DNA from: JBDLRH01 sp039800165 | Lineage (GTDB): Bacteria; Pseudomonadota; Gammaproteobacteria; Burkholderiales; Burkholderiaceae_C | Assembly (NCBI GenBank): GCA_039800165.1 | Contig: JBDLRH010000155.1 | Location: 1 to 26,205 of the forward strand | DNA length: 26,205 bases | Direction of reading: 5' to 3' | In this document: positions 7,354 to 17,271 of the stretch, one piece after another | Position numbering within the stretch: the stretch's first letter is position 1 | Layout: the number at the start of each line of letters is the position of its first letter | The notes under the pieces: model-generated | What the model saw: only the letters and a program-made list of their open reading frames with translations | Told to the model about the DNA's origin: nothing | Databases searched by the model: none | Translations under genes and position numbers: made by a program

Positions 7354-8178
7354 TCACACCGGGCGGTCGCCGCGCAGCGTGATGCGGTGCATCCGCCGGC
7401 GAAAGCCGTGATAGTCGTTCACCGGGTTGTGCTGCGCGCAGCGGTTGTCCCAGAAGGCAATCGAGTGCGGCTGCCACACAAAGCGGCAGGTGAACTCGGG
7501 CTTCACCTGGTGCTGGAACAGGAACTGCAGCAGCGGCGCGCTTTCCTCGTCGCTCAGGCCCTCGATGCCGCAGGTGTGCGCGATGTTCACGTACAGCGCC
7601 TTGCGCCCGGTCTCCGGGTGGGTGCGCACCACCGGATGCGCCACGCGGTATTCCTTGGGCGCCGAGTCCTTGCCGTCGCTCTTGATGCGGTCTTCGCGCG
7701 TCTTCGATACATCGGCCTTGGCCGAGCTGCTGATGCCCTTGAGGCCCTCCAGCATCCGCTTCATCGTGTCGCTCAGCGCGTCGTAGGCGGCGTACTGGCT
7801 GGCAAACAGCGTGTCGCCGCCGTAGGGCGGAATCTCGCGCGCCAGCAGTATCGAGCCCATCGGCGGCTCATCCAGGTAGGTGGTGTCCGAATGCCAGATG
7901 CCACCGAAGTTCACGCGCTCGTGCTCGAGCTTCTTGACCTCGATGATGTGCGCAAAGCCGTCGATGCCCTTGACGAACGGGTACTCCACCGGCTCGCCCA
8001 TCGCCTGCGCGAATGCGAGGAACTGCGCCGGCGTGAGGTCCTGATCGCGCAGGAAGATCACCTGGTGCTGCAGGAACGCGCCGCGCAGGTCCTGCGCCAG
8101 CGCGGCACTCACGCCCCTGGACAGATCGACACCCGAGATCTCGGCGCCCAGCGCGCCTGCCACCTTGCGAACCTGCAT
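7354..8178 (-). CDS. TauD/TfdA-family Fe(II)/2-oxoglutarate-dependent dioxygenase
   Basis: A 274-residue cytoplasmic oxygenase of the taurine/2,4-D dioxygenase family. The iron-binding triad is visible as His96 and Asp98 in WHSD and His250 in AQHNPVNDY. The oxoglutarate-binding arginine is likely in the FRRRMHRITLRG tail (260-270). Other family landmarks are IFLRDQDLTP (41-50) and PPYGGDTLFA (117-126). The frame is open upstream into the binding-protein gene; the start at 8178 gives MQVRKVAGALGAEISGVDL, the normal family N-terminus. It lies 23 bases downstream of the Bug-type receptor and is likely co-transcribed. The substrate (a sulfonate, an aryloxy acid or another carboxylate) is not determinable. 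Confidence 0.88.
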   Translation of the reverse strand: MQVRKVAGALGAEISGVDLSRGVSAALAQDLRGAFLQHQVIFLRDQDLTPAQFLAFAQAMGEPVEYPFVKGIDGFAHIIEVKKLEHERVNFGGIWHSDTTYLDEPPMGSILLAREIPPYGGDTLFASQYAAYDALSDTMKRMLEGLKGISSSAKADVSKTREDRIKSDGKDSAPKEYRVAHPVVRTHPETGRKALYVNIAHTCGIEGLSDEESAPLLQFLFQHQVKPEFTCRFVWQPHSIAFWDNRCAQHNPVNDYHGFRRRMHRITLRGDRPV

Positions 8179-8201
8179 CGCCCGGCCCTTCCGCTTTCCG
8201 T

Positions 8202-9194
8202 TCAGTCTGCAGTGGCGCCCGAGGCCTTCACCACCACCGCCCACTTCTGGATGTCGGCCTTGAGCATCGCAGCCAGCTCGTCGGGCGTGGTCTCGAACGG
8301 CTCGGCGCCGAGGCCGGCGAACTTGTCCTGCACTTCCTTGTCTTCCAGCACCTTCTTCAGGTCGGCATTGATCTGCCGCGCCACCGCCGCCGGCGTGCCC
8401 TTGGATGCGAACAGGCCGAACCACGGGTTGATGACCAGGCCGGGGTAGCCCGCCTCGGCCAGCGTGGGGATGTCCTTGAAGGCCGCGGCACGCTTGCTGC
8501 CGGTGACCGCCAGCCCCTTCACATTGCCGCTGCGGATGTGCTGCGCCACCGACGGCAGGCTGGTGAACACCACCTGGATCTGCCCGGAGATCAGGTCGGT
8601 CAGCGCCGGTGCCGCGCCCTTGTAGGGCACATGCTGCATCTTCACGTTGGCTGCCATGTTGAACATCTCGCCCAGCAGGTGGTTCACTGAACCGTTGCCG
8701 GCCGAGCCGAAGGCCACCGGGCGCTGCCCGGCCAGCGCGGCCAGGGCCTTGGCATCACCCACCGGCACCTTGGCGTTGACCGCCGCCACGAACGGCACGT
8801 TGGCCAGCGTGCCGACCGCCACGAAATCGCGCTCGGGGTCAAAGGGCAGCTGCTTGTAGATGCTGGGGTTGATCGCATGCGAGCCCACATACGACATCAG
8901 CAGCGTGTAGCCATCGCCCGGCGCCTTGGCCACCGCGTCCATGCCGATGTTGCCGCCCGCGCCTGCGCGGTTCTCGATCACCACCGGCTGGCCCCAGCGC
9001 TCCGACAGCTTCTGCCCGACGATGCGCGCCAGCGCGTCGGAGGCACCGCCCGGCGTCTGCGGCACGATGATCTTCACCGGCCGGTTGGGAAAGCCCTGCC
9101 CCTGTGCCAGCGCGGCCGGCGCACAGGCCAGCACGCAGCTGGCAGCCAGCATCCAGGCAGCGGTGCGCCGCGTGCGAAGCGTCGATCGGGTCAT
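8202..9194 (-). CDS. Bug/TctC-family periplasmic substrate-binding protein
   Basis: A 330-residue secreted protein of the tripartite tricarboxylate receptor (Bug) family, abundant in Burkholderiales. A Sec signal peptide covers about residues 1-30 (basic start, hydrophobic core, ALAQG cleavage region). Then come the family landmarks FPNRPVKIIVPQTPGGASD, VIENRAGAGGNIG, LPFDPERDF and HVPYKGAAPALTDLISGQI. No TctA/TctB membrane partners lie nearby, so it is an orphan receptor, which is usual for this family. A GAGGAG ribosome binding site (complement of 9201-9206) precedes the ATG. The downstream dioxygenase suggests the ligand is that enzyme's substrate, which is inference. Confidence 0.93.
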   Translation of the reverse strand: MTRSTLRTRRTAAWMLAASCVLACAPAALAQGQGFPNRPVKIIVPQTPGGASDALARIVGQKLSERWGQPVVIENRAGAGGNIGMDAVAKAPGDGYTLLMSYVGSHAINPSIYKQLPFDPERDFVAVGTLANVPFVAAVNAKVPVGDAKALAALAGQRPVAFGSAGNGSVNHLLGEMFNMAANVKMQHVPYKGAAPALTDLISGQIQVVFTSLPSVAQHIRSGNVKGLAVTGSKRAAAFKDIPTLAEAGYPGLVINPWFGLFASKGTPAAVARQINADLKKVLEDKEVQDKFAGLGAEPFETTPDELAAMLKADIQKWAVVVKASGATAD

Positions 9195-9249
9195 GCAAAA
9201 CTCCTCGTGTGGTGGGCCACAGCCAAGGGCGCGGCCAAGTGAAGCGAAA

Positions 9250-11634
<2,385 letters not shown>

Positions 11635-11659
11635 GGTCGGCGTGCGGAAGCCCCGAAGT

Positions 11660-11677
11660 GTACGGGTCACCCCGTAC
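11660..11677. repeat. Perfect inverted repeat upstream of ygiQ
   Basis: GTACGGG (11660-11666), a TCAC loop, and CCCGTAC (11671-11677). It lies in the 69-base gap between the DUF2783 gene and ygiQ, about 26 bases before the ygiQ start. It could be a transcript hairpin or an operator; there is no T run to make it a classical terminator. Confidence 0.4.
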
Positions 11678-11703
11678 CCGCGCTGCGGCCAAGGCCGCCC
11701 GGC

Positions 11704-11922
11704 TTACAGGTCGCGCAGCGCCGTTTCGACCTGCTGCGCAAAGGCCTTGGCGTCGCCCAGCGCCTGCGCCTGCAGCAGCGCCAGCTTGACGAGGAACAGC
11801 TCGGCCTTGTCGGCGCCGGCGTGGTCGATGGCGCTGGCCAGCGTGTCGTAGACGGCCTCCAGGCCGCCGATGTCCAGCGCGCGCGGTGCGCTGCTGGCTG
11901 TGGATGGCAGGTCAGCTTGCAT
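11704..11922 (-). CDS. DUF2783-like small protein
   Basis: A 72-residue protein without signal or membrane segments. After a variable start (MQADLPSTASSAPRA) it has an alpha-helical core, LDIGGLEAVYDTLASAIDHAG, then KAELFLVKLALLQAQALGDAKAF. I recognise this pattern as the DUF2783 family, whose genes often accompany an FAD-dependent oxidoreductase; function is unknown. Here it starts 11 bases after the FAD oxidoreductase stop, preceded by a GAGGAG ribosome binding site, so it is almost certainly in that operon. It might be an accessory or stabilising subunit (speculation). The short exonuclease VII subunit XseB was considered, but its motifs are absent. Confidence 0.7.
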   Translation of the reverse strand: MQADLPSTASSAPRALDIGGLEAVYDTLASAIDHAGADKAELFLVKLALLQAQALGDAKAFAQQVETALRDL

Positions 11923-11933
11923 GCAGGTGCTCC

Positions 11934-13730
11934 TCAGGCAACAACGCGGCCGGACACCGGGCCAGACACCGGGACACAGACCAAGCCAAGCGCGGGGGTG
12001 GCCGTCGGAATTGCCGGCCCCGGCAGCGCCTGCGCCAACGCAACATTCAGCCGGTCGGCATCCAGCGCCAGCCAGCGGGCACAGACGTGCTGGTCGGGCC
12101 GCAGCAGATAGGCGGCGCCTTCGCCTGCCTCCACATCTGCCGCCACGCCCCAGCGCAGGCGCACGCGGCCCAGGGCATCGCCCAGCGTCTGGTCGGCCCC
12201 ATGCACCGGCTCAGCGGTGCCCGCGGGCACGACAGCGGTGATGCGCAGACCCACGCCGCGGGCGCGCCAGGCGTCGGCCACCGCGACGACCGCCTTGGGG
12301 ATCGCGCCCTGTGCCGTGAAGTACAGCAAGTCGAAGCCGCCACCCAGGTGGTCCAGCAGGTGGTCGTTGGCGCCCAGCTTCACATTGCGCGGCGGCGCGC
12401 CGTGCGCAGGGCCATCGGCAAAACGGGCGTTGTCGTCGTTCGGGCTGTTGAGCATCGAGTGGCTGTACTCGTGCGGCCGCGAGGTACGCCAGTGGTACAG
12501 CGGGCGCACGAAGTCTTGCGTGAGCGAGAGCGACAGCACTGCGTCGCGCAGCAGCCGAAAGCCGCGCGAGGGCGGCGCCATGAAGCGGGTGCTCTTGCCC
12601 GCCTCGTCGATGATCTCGCGCGCCGCGCCCACCCGCTCGGTGCTGTGGTTGCGCATCAGCGCCTCGCTGGCCAGGCCCTTGACGGTGTAAGCCAGGTGCC
12701 AGCCGAGCGACTGCGCGTCCTGGAAGGCGGTGTTGGCGCCGCGCACGCCGAAGATCGGCAGCAGGTGCGCCGCATCCCCGGTGAAGACCACGCGGCCAAG
12801 CACATAGTCCGGCAGCGTCAGCGTGCGGGCCGAATACACCGAGCTCCAGTCCATCTCCCACGGGGTGCCGCCAAAGCCGATCATCTCGAGCTGCGCATCG
12901 ATGCGCGCCTTCATCGACTCGGGGCGCAGTGCCTCTTCGGGTGTCTCGCCCTCGGGCAGCTGGTAGTCCACCCGCCAGATGCCGTGCGGCTCGCGGTGCA
13001 TCAGGATGGTGTTGCGCGGGTTCCAGGGCGGGTCGAAGTAGGCCAGCCGCTCGGTCGGCAACGGCAGGTCGATGCGGATGTCGGCGATCACGAAGAAGCC
13101 CTCGTAGCTCGCGCCCTCCATCTGCAGCCCCAGCTGCGAGCGGATGCCGGATCGCCCGCCATCGGCCGCCACCAGCCAGTCGGACTCCAGTGCGTACTCG
13201 CCTTCGGGCGTGTCCACCGTGGCACGCACAAAGCCTTCGTGCTGCGCCACATGCGCCACCTTGTTGCCCCAACGAAAGTCGATCAGCGGGCTGGCGGCGC
13301 AGGCGTCATGCAGGTATTCCTCCATGTACTGCTGCTGGATGTTGAGGATGGGGAAGAAGCGGTCGTCCTCCTCGTGCGGCGCCTCCATGCGAAAGACCCT
13401 CTGGCCGCGGTAAAACGAATTGCCAAAGCGCCACGGCAGGCCGCTCTCGCTCATGCGCCCCGCCACGCCCACCTGCTGCAGGATCTCCAGGCTGCGCCGG
13501 GTGAAGCAGATCGCGCGGCTGCCTTGCGAAAACTGCAGTTCGGCGGTGCACACGACGCTGGGCACGCCATGGCGCGCCAGCTCCAACGCGGTCACCATCG
13601 CCGCCGGGCCGGAGCCGATGATCACGACCTTCTTGCGCCCATCGGTCGGGTGCGCCGACGGCAACCAGGCGTCGTGCACGCGGTAGGGGTAGTACAGCGA
13701 CGGTCGGGGGGCGGTGCTGGGCTGGTGCAT
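11934..13730 (-). CDS. FAD-dependent monooxygenase-like protein (MhpA/PheA type)
   Basis: A 598-residue flavoprotein of the aromatic hydroxylase superfamily (FAD_binding_3). It shows the dinucleotide motif GSGPAA (39-44), the DG motif VAADGGRSGIR (187-197), and GDAAHLLPIFGVRGANTAFQ starting at residue 318. The last 180 residues contain a short stretch resembling the thioredoxin-like C-terminal domain of phenol and 3-(3-hydroxyphenyl)propionate hydroxylases. It would hydroxylate an aromatic substrate with NAD(P)H and O2, but the substrate is unknown. The frame is open far upstream, antisense to the crotonase; the start at 13730 gives a normal length and leaves a promoter region. The DUF2783 gene follows immediately. 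Confidence 0.85.
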   Translation of the reverse strand: MHQPSTAPRPSLYYPYRVHDAWLPSAHPTDGRKKVVIIGSGPAAMVTALELARHGVPSVVCTAELQFSQGSRAICFTRRSLEILQQVGVAGRMSESGLPWRFGNSFYRGQRVFRMEAPHEEDDRFFPILNIQQQYMEEYLHDACAASPLIDFRWGNKVAHVAQHEGFVRATVDTPEGEYALESDWLVAADGGRSGIRSQLGLQMEGASYEGFFVIADIRIDLPLPTERLAYFDPPWNPRNTILMHREPHGIWRVDYQLPEGETPEEALRPESMKARIDAQLEMIGFGGTPWEMDWSSVYSARTLTLPDYVLGRVVFTGDAAHLLPIFGVRGANTAFQDAQSLGWHLAYTVKGLASEALMRNHSTERVGAAREIIDEAGKSTRFMAPPSRGFRLLRDAVLSLSLTQDFVRPLYHWRTSRPHEYSHSMLNSPNDDNARFADGPAHGAPPRNVKLGANDHLLDHLGGGFDLLYFTAQGAIPKAVVAVADAWRARGVGLRITAVVPAGTAEPVHGADQTLGDALGRVRLRWGVAADVEAGEGAAYLLRPDQHVCARWLALDADRLNVALAQALPGPAIPTATPALGLVCVPVSGPVSGRVVA

Positions 13731-13740
13731 GGAGCCGATA

Positions 13741-13771
13741 GTGTGCCGCAGGTGTGCCGCAGGTGTGCCGC
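13741..13771. repeat. 11-bp tandem repeat, about 2.8 copies, between divergent genes
   Basis: GTGTGCCGCAG at 13741-13751 and again at 13752-13762, then nine matching bases to 13771. It fills about half of the 78-base gap between the divergent FAD oxidoreductase and crotonase genes. The 11-base period is about one helical turn, so it could place a regulator on one face of the DNA; it may equally be slippage without function. Confidence 0.6.
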
Positions 13772-13808
13772 CGTCATGTGCTGCAAGCGCATGCCGTAGC
13801 ATTTGGCC

Positions 13809-14711
13809 ATGCCCGACTTCAGCACCCTGCGCATCGCGCACGACCCCCGCAACCCGCGCATCGCGCGGCTGCTGCTCAACCGGCCCGCGCACTACAACGC
13901 GATCAACGAGGACATGCCGCGCGAGATCCGCGCCGCGATCGAATGGGCCAACGCCGACGCGCAGGTGCATGTGATCGTGGTGGAAGGCGCCGGCAAGGGC
14001 TTTTGCGGCGGCTACGACCTGCAGCAGTTCGGCCAGGGGCAGATCGACCACCCCTGCCAGCAGGAGCGCCACCCCTGGGACCCGATGGACGACTACGCGT
14101 ACATGAAGCGCAACACCGAAGACTTCATGACGTTGTGGAAGAGCGCCAAGCCCACCATTGCCAAGGTGCATGGCGCAGCGGTGGCCGGTGGCAGCGACAT
14201 CGCGCTGTGCTGCGACCTGCTGGTAATGGCCGAGGATGCGCGCATCGGCTACATGCCCACGCGTGTGTGGGGCTGCCCGACGCCTGCGATGTGGACGTAT
14301 CGCGTGGGACCGATGCGCGCCAAGCAATTGATGTTCACCGGTGACACCATCGAAGGCCGCACCGCCGCCGAATGGGGCCTGGCCACGATGGCGGTGCCCG
14401 CAGCCGAGCTGGACGCCGCCACACAGAGGCTGGCCGAGCGCGTGGCGGGTGTGCCGAGCAGCCACCTGGCGATGCACAAGCTGGTGGTCAACCAGGTGAT
14501 GCTGCACATGGGGCTGGAGCAGACGCAGCAGCTCGCCACACTGATGGACGGCATCACCCGCCACAACCCCGAAGGGCTGTGGTTTCGCCGTTACGCACAA
14601 GAAGCCGGCTTCAAGGCCGCGGTGCAGTGGCGCGACAGCGGACAGCCGATCCCCGAAGGCGACGAAGCACGCCGGCTGATCGCCGAGATGGACGCGCGAA
14701 GAAAGCCCTGA
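13809..14711 (+). CDS. Crotonase/enoyl-CoA hydratase-family protein with atypical active site
   Basis: A 300-residue crotonase-fold protein. The oxyanion-hole segment is visible as KGFCGGYDL (63-71) and HGAAVAGGSDIALCCDLLV (121-139). In true enoyl-CoA hydratases two glutamates do the chemistry; here the first aligns with Asp130 and the second, in the usual PE motif, with Thr151 (GYMPTRVWG). The protein may therefore catalyse another crotonase-type reaction, or only bind CoA esters. Its C-terminal 60 residues extend beyond a minimal hydratase. ATG 13809 was preferred to the in-frame TTG at 13803. Its stop codon directly abuts the stop of the convergent MFS gene. The substrate is unknown. Confidence 0.85.
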   Translation: MPDFSTLRIAHDPRNPRIARLLLNRPAHYNAINEDMPREIRAAIEWANADAQVHVIVVEGAGKGFCGGYDLQQFGQGQIDHPCQQERHPWDPMDDYAYMKRNTEDFMTLWKSAKPTIAKVHGAAVAGGSDIALCCDLLVMAEDARIGYMPTRVWGCPTPAMWTYRVGPMRAKQLMFTGDTIEGRTAAEWGLATMAVPAAELDAATQRLAERVAGVPSSHLAMHKLVVNQVMLHMGLEQTQQLATLMDGITRHNPEGLWFRRYAQEAGFKAAVQWRDSGQPIPEGDEARRLIAEMDARRKP

Positions 14712-15917
14712 TCAGCCGCCGGCCTTCAGCGGCTTTTGCAGCCACGCCAACACCGCCCCCAGCAGTAGCACTGCAGCCGACAAGGCCAGCCCGGGCCGCA
14801 GGCCACCGAGCTGGTCCGACACCCAGCCCACCACCGCCGGGCCGATGATCTGGCCGAAGGCAAAGATGACGGTGAAGGCCGCGATACCCGCCGTCCAGCG
14901 CTCGGGCGGCAGGTTGTGTCGCACCATCGCGGTGGTCGAGGCCACCACCGACAGGAACACGCCACCGAAGATCGCGCCGGACACAAAGGCCACCGCCGCA
15001 TGTGACCACAGCACCGGCAGGATGACCGCCAGGCCCAGCAGCGCATTCAGGCGCGCCAGCGCACCCCCGCCACGCTCGCGCTGCAACAGCGCGGCCCATA
15101 GCCACGGCGAGACGATCACGCCCACGCCCAGCAGCGCATAGAAGGCGACGATGACGCCGGTGCCCTGCCCTTGCTCGCGCAGCAGCGTCACGATGAAGGT
15201 CATGTAGGCGATGTAGCCCACACCGAAGAGGAAGTAGCCTGCGATGCCGCGCGCCAAAGGCCGCACCTCCCGCCGCCAGGCGGTGGCGGCGCGTGCCGGC
15301 TCCGGGTCGCCGGCGGGCACCGCCCACGCCATGGCGGCGGTGGCCGCGGCCGCAAGCACACCCAGCGCCAACCACGCCGCAGGCCAGCCGGCCCACGCTG
15401 AGCCCGCTGCACCTGAAGCGATCCAGCCTTCGGTGAAGGCCGGCACCGCCAGCGAACAGACCACGATGCCCCAGCCGGTGCCGCCGTAGTAAACGCCCAG
15501 CAGCAGCCCGGCCGACACGCCATGCGGTGCAGCCGCGGTCGCCAGCCGTGCGGCCAGCAGCCCTCCGGTCGCAAACACGAAGCCGCTGGCCACGCCCGAT
15601 GCAAAGCGCATCGCCAGCAAGGCCGCGTCGCTGCGCACCACGCCGTGCAAGGCCAGGAACAGCGCCGCCAGCGCGCTGCCAAGCACGAGCAGGCGCCGTG
15701 CGCCCAGCCGCGCCGTCAGCGCGGGCAGCGCCATCGCGCCCGCCAGATAGCCCGCCGCGTTGGCGGCATTCATCAGCCCGCTGAGTGCGTACGACCACTG
15801 CAGGTCAGCGCGCATGGGCGGCAGCAGCAGCGCATACGAAAAGCGCGCCAGCCCGAGCGACACCGCCGAGCCCAGCGCCAGCGCAAAGGCGGCCTGCAGG
15901 GCGGCGCGGGCATTCAC
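14712..15917 (-). CDS. YbfB/YjiJ-family MFS transporter
   Basis: A 401-residue membrane protein with about 12 hydrophobic segments and the N-terminal signature ALGSAVSLGLARFSYALLLP typical of the YbfB/YjiJ branch of the major facilitator superfamily. Further blocks are GVYYGGTGWGIVV, GYFLFGVGYIAYMTFIVTLL and AFGQIIGPAVVGWVSD. The transported compound is unknown for this branch. The start is GTG 15917, three bases after the acyl-CoA dehydrogenase stop; the next in-frame Met lies about 35 codons in and would remove the first membrane segment. Close spacing suggests co-transcription with the dehydrogenase. The stop abuts the crotonase stop. Confidence 0.85.
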   Translation of the reverse strand: MNARAALQAAFALALGSAVSLGLARFSYALLLPPMRADLQWSYALSGLMNAANAAGYLAGAMALPALTARLGARRLLVLGSALAALFLALHGVVRSDAALLAMRFASGVASGFVFATGGLLAARLATAAAPHGVSAGLLLGVYYGGTGWGIVVCSLAVPAFTEGWIASGAAGSAWAGWPAAWLALGVLAAAATAAMAWAVPAGDPEPARAATAWRREVRPLARGIAGYFLFGVGYIAYMTFIVTLLREQGQGTGVIVAFYALLGVGVIVSPWLWAALLQRERGGGALARLNALLGLAVILPVLWSHAAVAFVSGAIFGGVFLSVVASTTAMVRHNLPPERWTAGIAAFTVIFAFGQIIGPAVVGWVSDQLGGLRPGLALSAAVLLLGAVLAWLQKPLKAGG

Positions 15918-15920
15918 CGC

Positions 15921-17084
15921 TCAGCGCCCGCCGAGGCCCATCGAGCGGGTGATCACCTCTTTCATGATCTCGTTGGTGCCGCCGTAGATGCGCTGCACAC
16001 GCGCGTCGGCATAGGCACGCGCGATCGGGTATTCCCACATGTAGCCATAGCCGCCGTGCAGCTGCACGCACTCGTCCATCACCTTGCACTGCAGGTCACT
16101 GCACCAGTACTTGGCCATGCTGGCAGTGGCGGTGTCCAGGGTGCCGGCCATCATCATCTCGGTGCACTTGTCGACGAACACGCGCGCCACCTGCACCTCG
16201 GTCTGCAGCTCGGCCAGCGTGTAGCGGGTGTTCTGGTAGGCCGCGACCGGCTGGCCGAACACCTTGCGCTCCTTCACGTAGGCCACCGTCCAGTCGATGG
16301 CGGCCTGCGCGGCGGCGATGGCGCCGATGGCAATCTGAAGGCGCTCCCAGGGCAGCTGCTCCATCAGGCTAATAAAACCCTTGTTCTCGTAGGCCGCGCC
16401 GCCCAGCAGGTTCTCGGCCGGCACGCGCACGTTGTCGAAAAAGAGTTCCGACGTGTCCTGCGCCTTCATGCCCACCTTCTTCAGGCGCTTGCCCTTCTCA
16501 AAGCCCTTCATGCCGCGCTCCACCAGCAGCAGGCTGGTGCCCTTGGCGCCGGCGCCGGGGTCGGTCTTGGCCACCACGATCACCAGGTCGGCATGCCAGC
16601 CGTTGGTGATGAAGGTCTTGCTGCCGCTCAGCAGATAACTGCCGTCGGACTGCTTGATCGCGGTGCTCTTGATGCCTTGCAGGTCGCTGCCGGCGGCGGG
16701 CTCGCTCATCGCGATGGCGCCCACCATCTCGCCGCTGGCGAACTTCGGCAGGTACTTGCGCTTTTGCTCGTCGGTGCCGTAGTGCAGGATGTAGGGCGCC
16801 ACGATTTCGTTGTGCAGGCCATAGCCGATGCCGGTGTAGCCCGCGCCGCTCAGCTCCTCCATCTGCACCACGCTGTACAGCTTGTCGGCGCCCGAGCCGC
16901 CCCACGCCTCGGGCATGGTCATGCACAGGAAGCCGTTGGCCCCCGCCTTGCGCCACACCTCGCGGTCCACATAGCCCTGGTCTTCCCACTCGGCGTGGAA
17001 GGGCGCGATCTCCTTGTCCATGAAGCGACGAAAGCTGTCGCGAAAGGCCTCGTGGTCGGCGTTGAACAGGGTCCGCGGGATCAT
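15921..17084 (-). CDS. Acyl-CoA dehydrogenase
   Basis: A 387-residue FAD enzyme that introduces the alpha-beta double bond into acyl-CoA, the first step of beta-oxidation, passing electrons to ETF. Family blocks are MTMPEAWGGSGAD (55-67), AIAMSEPAAGSDLQGIKS (124-141), FITNGWHADLVIVVAKTD (158-175) and LHGGYGYMWEYPIARAYAD. At the position of the MCAD catalytic Glu376 this protein has Gly368 (IYGGTNEIM), so the base is probably Glu247 in LPWERLQIA, as in isovaleryl-CoA and long-chain dehydrogenases. This points to a long-chain or branched substrate but does not prove it. A GGAG precedes the ATG. The gene is divergent from the thiolase. Confidence 0.94.
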   Translation of the reverse strand: MIPRTLFNADHEAFRDSFRRFMDKEIAPFHAEWEDQGYVDREVWRKAGANGFLCMTMPEAWGGSGADKLYSVVQMEELSGAGYTGIGYGLHNEIVAPYILHYGTDEQKRKYLPKFASGEMVGAIAMSEPAAGSDLQGIKSTAIKQSDGSYLLSGSKTFITNGWHADLVIVVAKTDPGAGAKGTSLLLVERGMKGFEKGKRLKKVGMKAQDTSELFFDNVRVPAENLLGGAAYENKGFISLMEQLPWERLQIAIGAIAAAQAAIDWTVAYVKERKVFGQPVAAYQNTRYTLAELQTEVQVARVFVDKCTEMMMAGTLDTATASMAKYWCSDLQCKVMDECVQLHGGYGYMWEYPIARAYADARVQRIYGGTNEIMKEVITRSMGLGGR

Positions 17085-17109
17085 GCTGTCTCCATTTTTA
17101 CTGAGCGAG

Positions 17110-17125
17110 TGCTTGGTGAAAAGCA
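17110..17125. promoter_or_regulatory. Candidate operator dyad in the divergent acd/thiolase promoter region
   Basis: The 187-base gap between the dehydrogenase and thiolase starts (17085-17271) must carry promoters for both directions. Its AT-richest part is 17090-17135. There the dyad TGCTT-N6-AAGCA lies 26 bases upstream of the dehydrogenase ATG. It is a possible binding site for a fatty-acid-type repressor; no regulator gene is present in the window to match it. Confidence 0.3.
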
Positions 17126-17258
17126 TATACTGATTTCGCGGTGCGGCGCTGTCGCGCAGGGTGTCTTGCGGCACCCGTGGCCCCCGCCGGGCCAGGCAAC
17201 ACGCCCGCGCCCACGGCATGCCGGCGCGCTGCCCCACCCGCTTCCCGCTCGTCCACCC

Positions 17259-17264
17259 AGGAGG
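17259..17264 (+). promoter_or_regulatory. Strong ribosome binding site of the thiolase gene
   Basis: AGGAGG seven bases before ATG 17272. It decides this start over in-frame upstream codons that extend to 17161. Confidence 0.7.
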
Positions 17265-17271
17265 AACCACC

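Noticed and set aside
9208..9221. Small hairpin TGTGG-TGGG-CCACA upstream of the Bug receptor gene
   Set aside because: Only five pairs without a T run, likely by chance at this base composition.
11704..11922. The small exonuclease VII subunit gene xseB
   Set aside because: Size fits, but the conserved XseB helix pattern is absent, and the pairing with an FAD oxidoreductase fits DUF2783.
13731..14600. Upstream extension of the FAD oxidoreductase frame to 888 codons
   Set aside because: The extension lies antisense to the crotonase and has no family similarity; the start at 13730 gives the FAD motif at a normal position.
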